Below, piece after piece: positions 1 to 9,886 of a stretch of DNA of 64,000 bases. Each line of letters starts with the position of its first letter. The first letter of the stretch is position 1. The stretch is from Corynebacterium sp. SCR221107. Its GTDB lineage: Bacteria; Actinomycetota; Actinomycetes; Mycobacteriales; Mycobacteriaceae. Below the pieces are notes generated by a model, which saw only the letters and a program-made list of their open reading frames with translations, searched no databases and had not been told where the DNA came from. The position numbers were made by a program, and so were the translations under genes. The stretch lies in contig NZ_CP115670.1 in NCBI RefSeq assembly GCF_027886475.1, positions 1,736,001 through 1,800,000 of the forward strand, written 5' to 3'.

Positions 1-870
1 ATCCACACGCTCGATCTCATCATGCGCTTCGGAGCCGCGGCGGCGCGCCTCCTCGAAACCATCGCCGATCTCGACGCCCTTGATCGCCTGTATTCCCATC
101 AAAGCTGCGGCCAACTGTGCATCCAGGCGGTCATCACCTGATACATGGGAGCCCAAACCAATGGGCAGCCCCTTGACGCTAACCTCAACGATCCCCCCTA
201 GGGTATCGCCTTGCTTTTTCGCAGCCTCGATTTCGGCGATCATGGACTCCTCAGCCGACTTCGAGAATGCGCGCACCGGTGAAGCATCGATTGCCTCGAG
301 GTCGGCAAACTCCGGAGCCGGTCCCTCATAGACCTCGGAACGACCGATGGAGATTACGTGCGAGACAACCTCCACGCCCACAGTCTCCCGGAGGAAGTTG
401 CGGGCAACGGTCGCCGCCGCGACGCGTGCCGCGGTCTCACGTGCGGAGGAACGTTCGAGAACCGGCCGGGCCTCATCGAAATCGTACTTCAGCATTCCGG
501 AGAAGTCCGCGTGCCCTGGGCGCGGACGCGTCAGCTTTGCGCCACGACCCGAGCTCATAGCCGACTCCACCTCAGGATCAGTGAGATCGATGGGGTCAGC
601 CGACATAATGGTGGTCCACTTCGGCCACTCAGTGTTGCCGATCATGATGGCAATGGGGCTGCCCAAAGTGCGACCATGGCGCACGCCTGCGAGCAAGGTG
701 ACCTCATCAGCTTCAAACTTCATTCGAGCCCCTCGGCCATACCCGAGGCGACGCCGTGCCAATTGATAGGAGATCTCCTCACGGGTGATTGGAACACCAG
801 CTGGCATGTGCTCAATCATGCTCACCAGTGCTTGTCCGTGCGATTCTCCAGCAGTAGTCCAACGAAGCAT
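1..870 (-). CDS. aroC: Chorismate synthase, C-terminus cut by window edge
   Basis: This enzyme converts 5-enolpyruvylshikimate 3-phosphate to chorismate using reduced FMN, the last common step of aromatic amino acid synthesis in the cytoplasm. The first 290 codons are visible and the 3' end lies beyond base 1. The protein begins [12 protein letters not shown], the family signature with the conserved His. It is followed by [29 protein letters not shown] and [17 protein letters not shown], the usual FMN and substrate-binding stretches. I start at the ATG at 870; an in-frame ATG at 879 would add MTV, but the known orthologues begin MLRW. The prepilin peptidase and aroE lie upstream on the same strand. 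Identity is very secure. Confidence 0.96.
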   Translation of the reverse strand, partial: MLRWTTAGESHGQALVSMIEHMPAGVPITREEISYQLARRRLGYGRGARMKFEADEVTLLAGVRHGRTLGSPIAIMIGNTEWPKWTTIMSADPIDLTDPEVESAMSSGRGAKLTRPRPGHADFSGMLKYDFDEARPVLERSSARETAARVAAATVARNFLRETVGVEVVSHVISIGRSEVYEGPAPEFADLEAIDASPVRAFSKSAEESMIAEIEAAKKQGDTLGGIVEVSVKGLPIGLGSHVSGDDRLDAQLAAALMGIQAIKGVEIGDGFEEARRRGSEAHDEIERVD

Positions 871-991
871 AACGGTCATTATGTCATGGCCTCGCCCTTC
901 ATTAGGCTTTGCCCCGACCAAGCGCGTGCCCCCTCATACACCCCATGCCCCACACCTGCTCATTGTCTGCTCTCTCGTTCCCCCAAGACGA

Positions 992-1630
992 CTAGAGCCC
1001 GCCGCCAAGGCAAAGAAACATTCCTACAACTGTGGCAATTATCATGTGGGGACCGTGGGCGAAAGCAACCCTCGGTGAATCCGCCTGCGACCACGACTCT
1101 TGCTTGGCATATGCACGATCTACATCATCCGCTCTCGCATCGGCCCGACTCGTGGTTGCATTCAGGGCCACCTCCAGCCTTGGGGGTACTCCCGTGTGTC
1201 TCCCAGTTCCCCAACCTTTGTTGCGCAGGCGAACAAATGCCACTGCTGCCCGGAATGCAAACTCTGCAAGTACTAGGCAATTAGCCCCCACGACGGCAAT
1301 GAGCACCGCTGGAAAACCTGCCATCCCTGCCAAGGTTCCCAACCCTGCCGCCAGCTTGATGTCCCCGCCGCCAATCCCGCCGCACCAGATACCGACGCCG
1401 AGGTAAAGCAAGGCCCACCCAGCCCCGAAAACCAGCGAAATGGGACTGCCGGCAAGCAGGCAAAGCCCCAACGATTGCAGGAACAAAAAGACGGTCAGCT
1501 TGTTGGGCAGCCGCCGTGAGGTGACATCACAATAGATCAATGCCACCAGGGTAGAAACCAAGCACCCGATCAGGCACACTGTCAGGACAGCTGCAATAGA
1601 TATGCCACCGCGAAGCACGTGTTCAGTCAT
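992..1630 (-). CDS. Type IV prepilin peptidase-like A24 protease
   Basis: This is a polytopic membrane aspartyl protease of family A24, which cleaves (and in some members N-methylates) type IV prepilin-like leaders. The 212-residue protein has about five or six hydrophobic segments. It shows both catalytic aspartates in context: D35 in YCDVTSRRLPN and D90 in GGGDIKLAAGLG (the GxGD motif). It lacks the large N-terminal cysteine-rich methyltransferase domain of the long PilD type, so it is a short peptidase-only form. A polar stretch of about 45 residues precedes the last membrane segment. It sits between aroE and aroC, a position I recall from other corynebacteria. No pilin or secretion ATPase gene lies in this window, so the substrate is unknown. 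Confidence 0.85.
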   Translation of the reverse strand: MTEHVLRGGISIAAVLTVCLIGCLVSTLVALIYCDVTSRRLPNKLTVFLFLQSLGLCLLAGSPISLVFGAGWALLYLGVGIWCGGIGGGDIKLAAGLGTLAGMAGFPAVLIAVVGANCLVLAEFAFRAAVAFVRLRNKGWGTGRHTGVPPRLEVALNATTSRADARADDVDRAYAKQESWSQADSPRVAFAHGPHMIIATVVGMFLCLGGGL

Positions 1631-1767
1631 GCCACGAGGCTACTGGCGCCACGCAACAGGGGCTGTCAAGCAAAATTGACAGCTCACAGCTTTGCGTATG
1701 GCCGTGCCCACAGGAGTATTGCATGTGTCGAAGAAACAGACTTTGCTAAGTGACAGGTCGCGTGGAC

Positions 1768-2598
1768 CTAGGCATCAATCGCGATGTGGGAATAGAGTGC
1801 CTTACGCATTGCCTTTTCCGGAGCGTGCTGGCCAGTGAACTGTTCAAATTGCGAAAGTGCCTGATGCAGCAACATAGCGTGCCCTCCGATTGCCGCATAC
1901 CCCTTCGCCTGCGCCGCGGCTACCAACGGGGTTGGCCAAGGGTCATAGATCACGTCAAGGAGCGGAGTCTGGGCGAGCCCGTCTTCCAGGCCGGCAATCG
2001 CAGCAGACGGCACCGTCGAAATCACCACCGCCGCGTTTTCGGCGGCACGAACCCCCGCTGCGTCCAAGGTCCGGTATTCGAAGCGAGCCTCGTTGCGTGT
2101 CGCCAGAGGGCGAAGGTCTGCTGTCTTGTCGGTGCGGTTGATCAAGACAATATGACCCGCGCCGAGCTCGCCAAGCGCCCACAACGCTGGCCGTGCCGTG
2201 CCCCCGCCGCCAACGACCACGGCTGTATCCCCGTTTTTCAATGTATCGATGCCGAGCTCATGCAAGGCCCCCACAACACCGAGGCTGTCCGTGTTGTCCG
2301 CACGCCACCCGTCGGAGGTGCGAACCAATGTGTTCGCCGAGCCAATCAGACGGGCTCTATCACTGACCTCATCCGCGAATTCCAAAGCGGCGAATTTGGC
2401 GGGCATGGTCACAGAAAATCCGTGGTAACTATCGTCTGCGCTACCGACGATGCCGGCGAGGTCATCCGCCTGACAGTCGATGCGACCGTATTCCCAATCG
2501 TCCAACCCGAGGGCTGCATAGCCGGCATTATGGATAAGCGGTGACAGGGAGTGCTCAATCGGATGGCCGAGCACCGCCGCGCGATGGGAAACCTGCAT
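1768..2598 (-). CDS. aroE: Shikimate dehydrogenase
   Basis: This enzyme reduces 3-dehydroshikimate to shikimate with NADPH. The N-terminal substrate domain carries HPIEHSLSPLIHN and the catalytic lysine in FSVTMPAKFAALEF. SANTLV and RADNTDSLG supply the other shikimate contacts. The Rossmann part shows VVVGGGGTARPA, then STVPSAA, and the C-terminus has GGHAMLLHQALSQFEQFTG. I start at the ATG at 2598 because AGGAG lies six bases upstream. An ATG at 2628 would add ten residues with no such site. The 276-residue length is normal. It lies in the same direction as the peptidase and aroC, giving two shikimate genes close together. Confidence 0.94.
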   Translation of the reverse strand: MQVSHRAAVLGHPIEHSLSPLIHNAGYAALGLDDWEYGRIDCQADDLAGIVGSADDSYHGFSVTMPAKFAALEFADEVSDRARLIGSANTLVRTSDGWRADNTDSLGVVGALHELGIDTLKNGDTAVVVGGGGTARPALWALGELGAGHIVLINRTDKTADLRPLATRNEARFEYRTLDAAGVRAAENAAVVISTVPSAAIAGLEDGLAQTPLLDVIYDPWPTPLVAAAQAKGYAAIGGHAMLLHQALSQFEQFTGQHAPEKAMRKALYSHIAIDA

Positions 2599-2815
2599 GT
2601 TGTACTCCTGAGTGGGGGAAACAGTCATGAATGCAACCGCCCCATTCCACGTTGCCAGGCTCGAATAATTGGCGCTGAGCTAAACACATGGATGCCGATG
2701 CACGAGACGATCGGGGCGTACTGCACCTGCTTCTAAAGATAGGTGCTGGGCTTCGCGCCCAGCGTCAAAGGGTGCCGTTGGGTCGCACCAGCCCGCAGGG
2801 TGTGCGTTTTATGCG

Positions 2816-2844
2816 AAAACCCAGACCATGTCGATCTGGGTTTT
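2816..2844 (-). terminator. Stem-loop terminator after mltG
   Basis: A perfect 10-bp stem (AAAACCCAGA / TCTGGGTTTT) has a nine-base loop and lies about 50 bases past the mltG stop. The terminal A/T pairs give a U-run in either direction, so it can act on both strands. It implies that aroE has its own promoter in 2600-2815. Confidence 0.7.
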
Positions 2845-2891
2845 AACTTCCTCGCGCCCTCAACTGCGACGTTAAGCCTGCACAACAGAAT

Positions 2892-4109
2892 TTATTGAAC
2901 AGGTGCAGCTTCTCCGGCCGGCGCTGCTTCGTCGACAGGGGCTACAGGCGCCACGGTTTCACGGTTTGAATCGAGCACGCCGTTGTCAATGGACAGCTGG
3001 GTGGCTGCCTGATGCTCATCGAAGGTGTTACTAAACACGGTGGTGCCCTGCTGATCAATGGTGACAAAGTACAGCCACTCACCCACGGCGGGATTCTCGA
3101 TGGCATCGATTGCTTCCAAGGATGCGCTAGCAATTGGAGTTTGCGGCAGCCCCTCCATCGCATACGTGTTCCAGGCCGTCACCCGCGCGCGGTCTTCGTC
3201 GGTGGTGGCCACTTCCTGTTCGGAAAGGTCATAATTCACTGTGGAGTCAAACTCCAGGCGCTGCGGAACCGCTAGTCGGTTCAAAATAACGCGAGCAACC
3301 TTATCAAAGTCCCCGGCTGGTGCCTCGCGCTCGACAAGGGAGGCTGCGGTCACGAGCTGATAAGGCGTGAGGTTTTGGGCTTGGGCCTTGGCTTCGATGC
3401 CCGTTTCTTCAAACTTCGTTGCCGAACGGGTCAGCAGATCCTTGAGAATAGCCTTGGCGTCAGCGTTGGGGTCAACCACATAGCTACCCGGGACGATGAG
3501 TCCCTCCAGGCGACGCGGGTCCGCGCCACGCGCCGCTACCGCCTCCTGCGCCCATTCCGGGACGCCGAGCTCCGCGGGGTTGGTGTTTGCAGCGACCTCC
3601 TGAAGTTGCTCTGGAGTAACACAGTTGTCATTGGATTCTTGGCAACTGACTGCTGAGATTTGAGAGTAAATTCCGTCCCGGGTACTGCCGCCGACGACAC
3701 TGACGTCCATGAGCGTTGAACCGCCTTGAATGTCGAGCAGATCGACCAAGTTATTTGGGTCGAGCAAGGCCGCGACCGCAGCGTCTGCGCTCATGCGCTC
3801 CTGAAGGCGGTAGAAGCCGGGCTTTACCGCGGCGGCATTTTCGTTGGCAAAGGCTGCCGTTTGGAAGGCGTTATTCGATGCGACGATGCCTCGCTCCGCG
3901 AGCTCAGGTCCTAGCTCTGAAAGGCTGGAACCTTCGGGAATTTCAACGAGTTGAACCACGCCGTTACCGGAACCTTTGTAGTCCTCATTGCCCTTGTTGA
4001 CGACGGAGACGCCAATGTAGACAATCGCGCCGACAAGCAAGATGAGCGTTGCGACTAACACCGCAAGCGCGCGCTGGCGACGCTTGACATACTTCGGTTC
4101 CATTCTCAT
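2892..4109 (-). CDS. mltG: Endolytic murein transglycosylase MltG (YceG family)
   Basis: This is a membrane-anchored lytic transglycosylase that cuts nascent peptidoglycan glycan strands. One N-terminal membrane helix (LAVLVATLILLVGAIVYIGV) follows a basic cytoplasmic stretch. A LysM-like region comes next (VEIPEGSSLSELGPELAERG). The catalytic domain contains the conserved glutamate in ASLVEREAP and the NTYAMEGLPQTPI stretch. The last 25 residues are a low-complexity Pro/Ala/Glu tail. I start at the ATG at 4109, with AAAGG about ten bases upstream. An earlier ATG at 4163 would add an Arg/Lys-rich stretch without a ribosome site. ruvX lies upstream on the same strand, the usual order. Confidence 0.9.
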   Translation of the reverse strand: MRMEPKYVKRRQRALAVLVATLILLVGAIVYIGVSVVNKGNEDYKGSGNGVVQLVEIPEGSSLSELGPELAERGIVASNNAFQTAAFANENAAAVKPGFYRLQERMSADAAVAALLDPNNLVDLLDIQGGSTLMDVSVVGGSTRDGIYSQISAVSCQESNDNCVTPEQLQEVAANTNPAELGVPEWAQEAVAARGADPRRLEGLIVPGSYVVDPNADAKAILKDLLTRSATKFEETGIEAKAQAQNLTPYQLVTAASLVEREAPAGDFDKVARVILNRLAVPQRLEFDSTVNYDLSEQEVATTDEDRARVTAWNTYAMEGLPQTPIASASLEAIDAIENPAVGEWLYFVTIDQQGTTVFSNTFDEHQAATQLSIDNGVLDSNRETVAPVAPVDEAAPAGEAAPVQ

Positions 4110-4238
4110 CGAGGGTTTGCCTTTCCGTTTTCGCCGTCTCTTACACCGGCGCCTACTATGCACACGATCGCGCTGCTGGCAGCCATGTGGACACAGCTCA
4201 CACGGCTTATTCCACGAGCGTACCTTAAGCGCTACCTT

Positions 4239-5087
4239 TTACTTGCTTTTACGAACCATGTCTAAAGGAGAAGGTGAGGTTTTTCTCATTGCCTTCCGCG
4301 CCGGTTCGGCTGCTTCCGCGTGCATATCATCCGACGTCTTGTTCAAAGCCTCAGCAGGCTCATGGAATTCCATGCGATTGTCGCCTGGGGTACTAGTCCT
4401 ATTCAACTCAGCACGCCGCGAATCCTCGCCTGCTACCACCGTTTCTTCCACAGCCTCCGCGCCGCCCATCAGTGCAGTTGTCTTGTTTTCCGCATCGCAG
4501 GAGGTCTCCGCATCATTAGGGTTATCAGTGGCATTGCTTCCTTGTTCCCCCACCGTGGACTCGTCACTAGGTGATATTGCTTGCCGACGTTTAAGGTACG
4601 AGGTTCGCCCATCGAGCCAAGACTGCAGAATCTCCACGGCAGCCACCTGGTCGACGATTGAGCGGGAATGCTTCTCTTTTCTTCCTGACATATGCAACGC
4701 CTGGTGGGCGATGACTGTGCTCAGACGCTCATCCGCCATCCTCACGGGGATGGGCCGCCCTAGCTTGCTCAGCCGACGGTTGATGCGAAATGCGATGTCC
4801 TTGGCATGCTTGACACTTGAGGACCCACTGCCGTCCAGGTTACGTGGCAAGCCGACGACCACCTCCACGACATCGTAGGTATCGATAATCTCTAGGAGCC
4901 GATCGATATCTTGGCTGTCGCGGTCTTTGAGACCCGTCGTACGCTTAACCGTTTCCACGGGGCTGGCCAGCATCGCATCACGATCACTGACTGCGACACC
5001 GATTCGCACAGTACCGACATCGACGCCAAGGCGCCGACCTGCGCCGGGATCATCGACTCCTGGGGAGTCTGGAGTTATGCGAGCCAC
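4239..5087 (-). CDS. ruvX: Putative pre-16S rRNA nuclease RuvX/YqgF with extra C-terminal tail
   Basis: This is an RNase H-fold nuclease of the YqgF family, implicated in 16S rRNA 5' maturation. The first 170 residues hold the whole fold: [15 protein letters not shown] (first Asp), [22 protein letters not shown] (Glu) and [14 protein letters not shown] (last Asp). The normal family protein ends about there. Here a further 110 or so polar, acidic residues follow (Ser, Asp, Glu, Ala, Asn rich, ending in MVRKSK) with no recognisable domain. The tail begins right at a copy of the dispersed GCTTnCCGACG repeat (4579-4589), which encodes part of LKRRQAIS. The core assignment is secure; the tail's role is unknown. 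Confidence 0.88.
   Translation of the reverse strand: MARITPDSPGVDDPGAGRRLGVDVGTVRIGVAVSDRDAMLASPVETVKRTTGLKDRDSQDIDRLLEIIDTYDVVEVVVGLPRNLDGSGSSSVKHAKDIAFRINRRLSKLGRPIPVRMADERLSTVIAHQALHMSGRKEKHSRSIVDQVAAVEILQSWLDGRTSYLKRRQAISPSDESTVGEQGSNATDNPNDAETSCDAENKTTALMGGAEAVEETVVAGEDSRRAELNRTSTPGDNRMEFHEPAEALNKTSDDMHAEAAEPARKAMRKTSPSPLDMVRKSK
4579..4589 (+). repeat. Dispersed repeat GCTTnCCGACG, variant copy in ruvX
   Basis: The sequence is GCTTGCCGACG, one change from the core GCTTTCCGACG, in TTGCTTGCCGACGTTTAAGG context. It marks the junction between the conserved RuvX fold and its extra tail. Confidence 0.5.
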
Positions 5088-5337
5088 ACATCGATCCTTT
5101 CAACGTCTTTGGGCAAGTCACCAAGGGCTTTCCACCGCATGAATAGCGGGTCAGGATGCCGCTTCTCAAATTATCAATTTATATGCCGCCTGCGCCACAA
5201 ATGGCAAGGGTCAAGACTTGAATTTGCTTGCCACTAGCTTGAGACCTTTGACCCGAAGGCCCCACTTGTGGCACGGCTCGTCGGTGGTTCTTGGCTTCGC
5301 TTTCTCATCAGTGGTAGCTTGTGACGCCGGCAAGCAC

Positions 5338-5396
5338 AAAACCCGGGTACCGTGGGCAAGCACCCAATCGAAGGGTTCTTGTCCACGGCACCCGGG
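5338..5396 (-). terminator. Intrinsic terminator of alaS
   Basis: A 14-bp stem with one mismatch (CCCGGGTACCGTGG at 5342-5355 with CCACGGCACCCGGG at 5383-5396) encloses a 27-base loop. On the minus strand it is followed by TTTTGTG. It lies 28 bases past the alaS stop. The rest of 5088-5423 holds no gene. Confidence 0.65.
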
Positions 5397-5423
5397 CTAC
5401 GTGATGAAATTCAGCAATCTAAA

Positions 5424-8096
5424 CTAGGCCAGCTTGCCGAGCTCATCGCGAACGGCTGCGAAACCGGCCTGCAGGCCAGCGGCATTGGCACCAGAGCCCT
5501 GCGCCATATCGGGCTTGCCGCCACCGCGGCCGTCGATATATCCACCGAGGGTCTTAACCAAATCACCAGCCTTGACCCCGCGTGCGACAGCAGCCTTGGT
5601 TGCAGCGGCAACGAACGGAACCTTTCCGGAAGCATCCTCGGCGGCCAAAACCACGACACCAGCCTTATCGCCGAAAGCGTTTTTGACATCTTGAGCGATG
5701 GTACGCAAATCGCCGGCCTCGGTGCCCTTGGAAAGGCCTAAGGTAATTACCTCAAAACCGTTGAGCTGCTCGGCCTTGTTGGCCAGTCCTGCGGACTCCG
5801 CCAGCAGCTGTGCCTTGCGCATATCCTCAATGACCTTCTCTGCTTCCTTTAGCTTGTGTGCCAAGGCAGCGATGCGATCCGGAACGTCGGCCGAAGGCGC
5901 CTTCAATGAGGAGGCAACACCTTCCATGAGCGCGCGCTCTTTGGACAGGTAGCGGAAAGAGTCCAAGCCGGAGTAAGCCTCGATGCGGCGGACACCAGAA
6001 CCAACAGAAGACTCACCCAGGATGGCTACGGGGCCGATCTGGCTGGAGTGGGCAACGTGAGTACCACCGCACAGCTCCATGGAGAAGGGGCCGCCGATCT
6101 CCACGACGCGGACAACATTGCCATAGTTTTCTCCGAAAAGGGCCATCGCGCCCATTGCCTTGGCCTCATCGAGGGAGGTCTCGATCGTATTGACCGCCCA
6201 GTCGGTGTCCACGGCCTCGTTGGTGATGGCCTCGATCTGTGCGAGCTGGCCGGGGGTCAAAGACTCGGTGTAGTTGAAGTCGAAGCGTAGGTAGCCGGGC
6301 TTGTTCATCGAACCGGCCTGCACTGCCGTCGGGCCGAGCACCTGGCGCAGGGCTGCGTGAATGAGGTGGGTCGCAGAATGAGCCTGGCGTGCGGCATGGC
6401 GCCATGCATCATCGACGGTGGCACGCACCTCGTCACCGATGGCGAGCCCACCCTTGGCAACGGTAGCCTTGTGTACCCACAACTTCTTGCCAATCTTCTG
6501 AACGTCGTCGACCTTGAGCAGGGTATCGCCCACGGTGATGACACCGCGATCGCCGAGCTGGCCGCCGGCCTCTGCGTATAGCGGAGTGACGTCGAGGACG
6601 ACCTCGACCTGCTGGCCTTCCGAGACCTCCTCGACCTTGGCACCGTCGGCAAGCAAACCGATGACCTTCGAGGTGGTCTCCAGCTCCTCATAACCCGCGA
6701 ACTCGGTCGGGTTATTATCCACCCACTCACGGTAGATCGACAGGTCCGCATGGCCGTGCTTCTTGGCACGGTTGTCGGCCTTGGCGCGGGCACGCTGCTC
6801 CGCCATGAGGGTGTCGAAGCCCTCGGTGTCCACCTCGAGTCCGGCCTCGGCAGCCATTTCGAGCGTGAGGTCGATGGGGAAACCGTAGGTGTCGTGGAGG
6901 GCGAAAGCATCGGCGCCCTCGATGGTGGTCTTGCCGGACGCCTTGACGGCCTGGGCAGCCTCCTCAAACAGGGTCGTGCCCGACTCCAACGTCTTCAGGA
7001 AGGCATTTTCCTCGGTGACTGCCACGCGCAGGATGCGCTCGCGGTTGTCCTCAATCTCCGGGTAGGACGGGGTCATGGTGTCCATGATGGTGTTCATGAA
7101 CTGCTCCATGGTGTGGCCGGTCGCGCCCAAAAGACGTGCGGAGCGAATGATCCGACGAAGCAGGCGGCGCAGGATGTAGCCACGGCCCTCATTGCCCGGG
7201 GTGACACCGTCGAGGATGAGCATCATGCCGGTGCGGGAGTGGTCGGCGATGACACGGAAGCGAATGTCGTCCTCGTGCTTGGTGCCATAGGTCGTGCCGG
7301 TCAACTGCTGCGCAACGTCGATGACGGGGCGCAAAAGGTCGGTCTCATAGACGTTGTCTACACCCTGGAGGATGCAGGCCACGCGCTCGACGCCGAGGCC
7401 GGTGTCGATGTTCTTCTTCGGCAGGGGGCCGAGGATCTCGAAATTATCCTTGCCAATTCCCTCGCCACGCTCGTTTTGCATGAAGACTAGGTTCCAGATC
7501 TCCATGTAACGATTATCGTCGGCGATCGGGCCGCCCTCAGCACCGTATTCCGGGCCGCGGTCGTAATAAATCTCGGAGCAGGGACCGCATGGTCCAGGGA
7601 TGCCCATGGACCAGTAGTTATCCGCCATGCCCAGGCGTTGGATACGCTCGGTGGGGATCCCGATCTCCTTGTGCCAGATGTCGGCGGCCTCATCATCGTC
7701 GAGGTAGACGGTCACCCACAAGCGCTCGGGATCGAGACCATAGCCACCTTCTTCGAGCGACCCCGTCAGCAAAGACCAGGCATGCTTAATCGCGCCTTCC
7801 TTGAAGTACTGGCCGAAAGAGAAGTTGCCGGCCATCTGGAAGAAGGTGTTGTGGCGGGTGGTAATACCCACCTCCTCGATGTCGAGGGTGCGCACACACT
7901 TCTGAATGGAGGTGGCGGTGCCGTTCGGGAAAGGAGGATTCTGCTGACCCAAGAAGTACGGCTTGAAGGGAACCATGCCCGCGTTGACGAACAGGAGGTT
8001 CGGGTCATCCAGGATGAGTGATGCGCTTGGGACCGGTGTGTGGCCAGCCTTGACGAAATGGTTGGTGAAGCGCTCCCGGATCTCATGGGTCTGCAC
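5424..8096 (-). CDS. alaS: Alanyl-tRNA synthetase
   Basis: This class II synthetase charges tRNA-Ala and edits Ser/Gly mischarging. The catalytic core begins [13 protein letters not shown] and includes [20 protein letters not shown], then [14 protein letters not shown]. The editing domain has the zinc ligands HSATH (about residue 573) and ELCGGTHVA (about 675). The C-terminal dimerisation domain ends with [13 protein letters not shown] use the GTG at 8096, with GAGGA about eight bases upstream, because it matches the known N-terminus. Earlier in-frame starts up to 8252 add about 50 non-conserved residues. The resulting 890 residues are the normal length. ruvX is the next gene downstream, separated by a terminator. 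Confidence 0.97.
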   Translation of the reverse strand: MQTHEIRERFTNHFVKAGHTPVPSASLILDDPNLLFVNAGMVPFKPYFLGQQNPPFPNGTATSIQKCVRTLDIEEVGITTRHNTFFQMAGNFSFGQYFKEGAIKHAWSLLTGSLEEGGYGLDPERLWVTVYLDDDEAADIWHKEIGIPTERIQRLGMADNYWSMGIPGPCGPCSEIYYDRGPEYGAEGGPIADDNRYMEIWNLVFMQNERGEGIGKDNFEILGPLPKKNIDTGLGVERVACILQGVDNVYETDLLRPVIDVAQQLTGTTYGTKHEDDIRFRVIADHSRTGMMLILDGVTPGNEGRGYILRRLLRRIIRSARLLGATGHTMEQFMNTIMDTMTPSYPEIEDNRERILRVAVTEENAFLKTLESGTTLFEEAAQAVKASGKTTIEGADAFALHDTYGFPIDLTLEMAAEAGLEVDTEGFDTLMAEQRARAKADNRAKKHGHADLSIYREWVDNNPTEFAGYEELETTSKVIGLLADGAKVEEVSEGQQVEVVLDVTPLYAEAGGQLGDRGVITVGDTLLKVDDVQKIGKKLWVHKATVAKGGLAIGDEVRATVDDAWRHAARQAHSATHLIHAALRQVLGPTAVQAGSMNKPGYLRFDFNYTESLTPGQLAQIEAITNEAVDTDWAVNTIETSLDEAKAMGAMALFGENYGNVVRVVEIGGPFSMELCGGTHVAHSSQIGPVAILGESSVGSGVRRIEAYSGLDSFRYLSKERALMEGVASSLKAPSADVPDRIAALAHKLKEAEKVIEDMRKAQLLAESAGLANKAEQLNGFEVITLGLSKGTEAGDLRTIAQDVKNAFGDKAGVVVLAAEDASGKVPFVAAATKAAVARGVKAGDLVKTLGGYIDGRGGGKPDMAQGSGANAAGLQAGFAAVRDELGKLA

Positions 8097-8264
8097 GGCG
8101 GTATGTCCTCGTTTCTCGACGATCATAGGTCTAACGAGCGTTAACCTTACCTCATACGGTCCATTCCAAGCGCAACACTTCCACCTATCAGGAGCAACAA
8201 CCCAATTAGACCACCTCAACAACTCGGTCGGAGAAAGATAATCGCAGGTCATTGCCGTTGCGTC

Positions 8265-9626
8265 TCATTGGCCGCGGACGATGCGCCTTAAGCGTCCGAT
8301 GAATTCGCTAATTCGCTTCTCCCCGCCATGCTCGGAAGGTTGATAATATACAGCCTGCTCGAGCCCTTCGGGAATGTACCGCTGCGTTACTACCCCTCGT
8401 AGGTCATCATGCGGATAGACATACCCCACGGCGTTGCCTAAGTCCTTTGCGCCCTGGTAGTGGCCGTCGCGAAGATGCGGTGGCACCGGCGGGGTTTTCC
8501 CCTGGCGCACATCCTGCAGCGCGGCATCAATGGCCATGATCACCGAATTGGATTTCGGTGCAAGTGCAAGATAGATCGCCGCCTCAGCCAACGGGATACG
8601 CGCCTCGGGCATCCCGATGAGCTGGGCCGACTCGGCCGCAGCAACCGCAACCTGAAGTGCCTGTGGGTCAGCGAGGCCAATGTCCTCGGCTGCATGAACG
8701 ATCAGTCTGCGGGCAATGAACCGCGGGTCCTCCCCCGCGTCGATCATGCGGGCAAGGTAGTGCAAGGTGGCATCAACGTCTGAGCCGCGAATGGATTTAA
8801 TAAAAGCAGAGGTAACGTCGTAGTGCTGATCACCGTCCCTGTCGTAGCGCACCACAGCCCGATCAATGCTGTGGGCGACAGTCTCTAACGTGATCTCGCT
8901 GCCCGGTTCAAGCCCCTCGGCTACTGCCTCAAGATAAGTCAACGAGCGCCGCGCGTCGCCACCGGCTAGTTGCACAAGTTGTTCCAGAGCCTCCGGTGCG
9001 ATGCGCAGGGATCCTGCGAAACCGCGTTCATCGGCAAGCGCTCTTAGTATGACTGTCTTGATGTCCTCCGGGCCAAGTGATTCCAATTGGAGGATGAGCG
9101 AACGCGAAAGCAGGGGAGCAACCACAGAAAATGAGGGATTCTCGGTGGTAGCTGCGACAAGGAGCACTGTCCGGTTTTCCACCGCCGCCAAAAGCGCGTC
9201 TTGTTGGGTCTTGGAAAAACGGTGGACCTCGTCGATAAATAAGACCGTGCGCTCGCCGTCGATAAGATCTTGCCGGGCTGCTTCAATCACAGCTCGTACT
9301 TCTTTGACCCCAGAATCTAGTGCCGACAAACCCACGAAACGATGCCCCGTTGCCGAGCTAATGAGCGAAGCGATGGTTGTCTTGCCCGTACCCGGCGGCC
9401 CATACAAGATGACAGATGCCTCGCCCGAGCCTTCGATCAACCGGCGCAGCGGTTTTCCAGGGCCTAGCAGATGCTCTTGCCCCACGATCTCATCGAGGTT
9501 GCGCGGGCGCATGCGAGCCGCCAATGGGGCATGAGCACCGGCTTCAAAAACTGACGAACGGCTCGCGCTGGCCTGTCGTACCTGGCTCGGGACTGCGAAT
9601 AGTCCCGCATCGGGATCGCTGGTCAT
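8265..9626 (-). CDS. rarA: Replication-associated recombination protein A (MgsA/RarA AAA+ ATPase)
   Basis: This clamp-loader-like AAA+ ATPase acts at stalled replication forks. The visible motifs are [15 protein letters not shown] near the N-terminus, Walker [10 protein letters not shown], Walker [10 protein letters not shown], sensor 1 ATTENPSF, and the C-terminal tetramerisation region with [19 protein letters not shown] and [12 protein letters not shown] start at the ATG at 9626, with GGAAGGA six bases upstream, rather than at a TTG seven codons earlier. The 453-residue length is normal. It lies between the kinase-like gene and alaS on the same strand, as in related genomes. Confidence 0.95.
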   Translation of the reverse strand: MTSDPDAGLFAVPSQVRQASASRSSVFEAGAHAPLAARMRPRNLDEIVGQEHLLGPGKPLRRLIEGSGEASVILYGPPGTGKTTIASLISSATGHRFVGLSALDSGVKEVRAVIEAARQDLIDGERTVLFIDEVHRFSKTQQDALLAAVENRTVLLVAATTENPSFSVVAPLLSRSLILQLESLGPEDIKTVILRALADERGFAGSLRIAPEALEQLVQLAGGDARRSLTYLEAVAEGLEPGSEITLETVAHSIDRAVVRYDRDGDQHYDVTSAFIKSIRGSDVDATLHYLARMIDAGEDPRFIARRLIVHAAEDIGLADPQALQVAVAAAESAQLIGMPEARIPLAEAAIYLALAPKSNSVIMAIDAALQDVRQGKTPPVPPHLRDGHYQGAKDLGNAVGYVYPHDDLRGVVTQRYIPEGLEQAVYYQPSEHGGEKRISEFIGRLRRIVRGQ

Positions 9627-9886
9627 CCTCGTTCCTTCCAGTAACAAGCCTTCTTTATATTGATGTCGCCTACTGCGCCTAATGCAGTGCCCTCTGCCCT
9701 GCTTAACGCTACATCTTTCACCACAGCATCGACTGTCACCAAAGAGTTCTTCTCCCTGTTTTCATGCGCGCAGGGCACCCTAGCTTATCAATCGCAGGCT
9801 TGAGCCACCGGGCATCCCGACGACTGCGCCCGGACAACGAAATGGGTCGCCGAGGAGTCAGGTTATCTCAAGGGCTTATCGACTTC

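Noticed and set aside
1750..2544. 264-codon plus-strand frame
   Set aside because: It lies antisense to aroE, whose motifs are intact.
6750..7490. 246-codon plus-strand frame rich in Gly, Val and Leu
   Set aside because: It is a shadow of the alaS coding strand with no ribosome site or motif.
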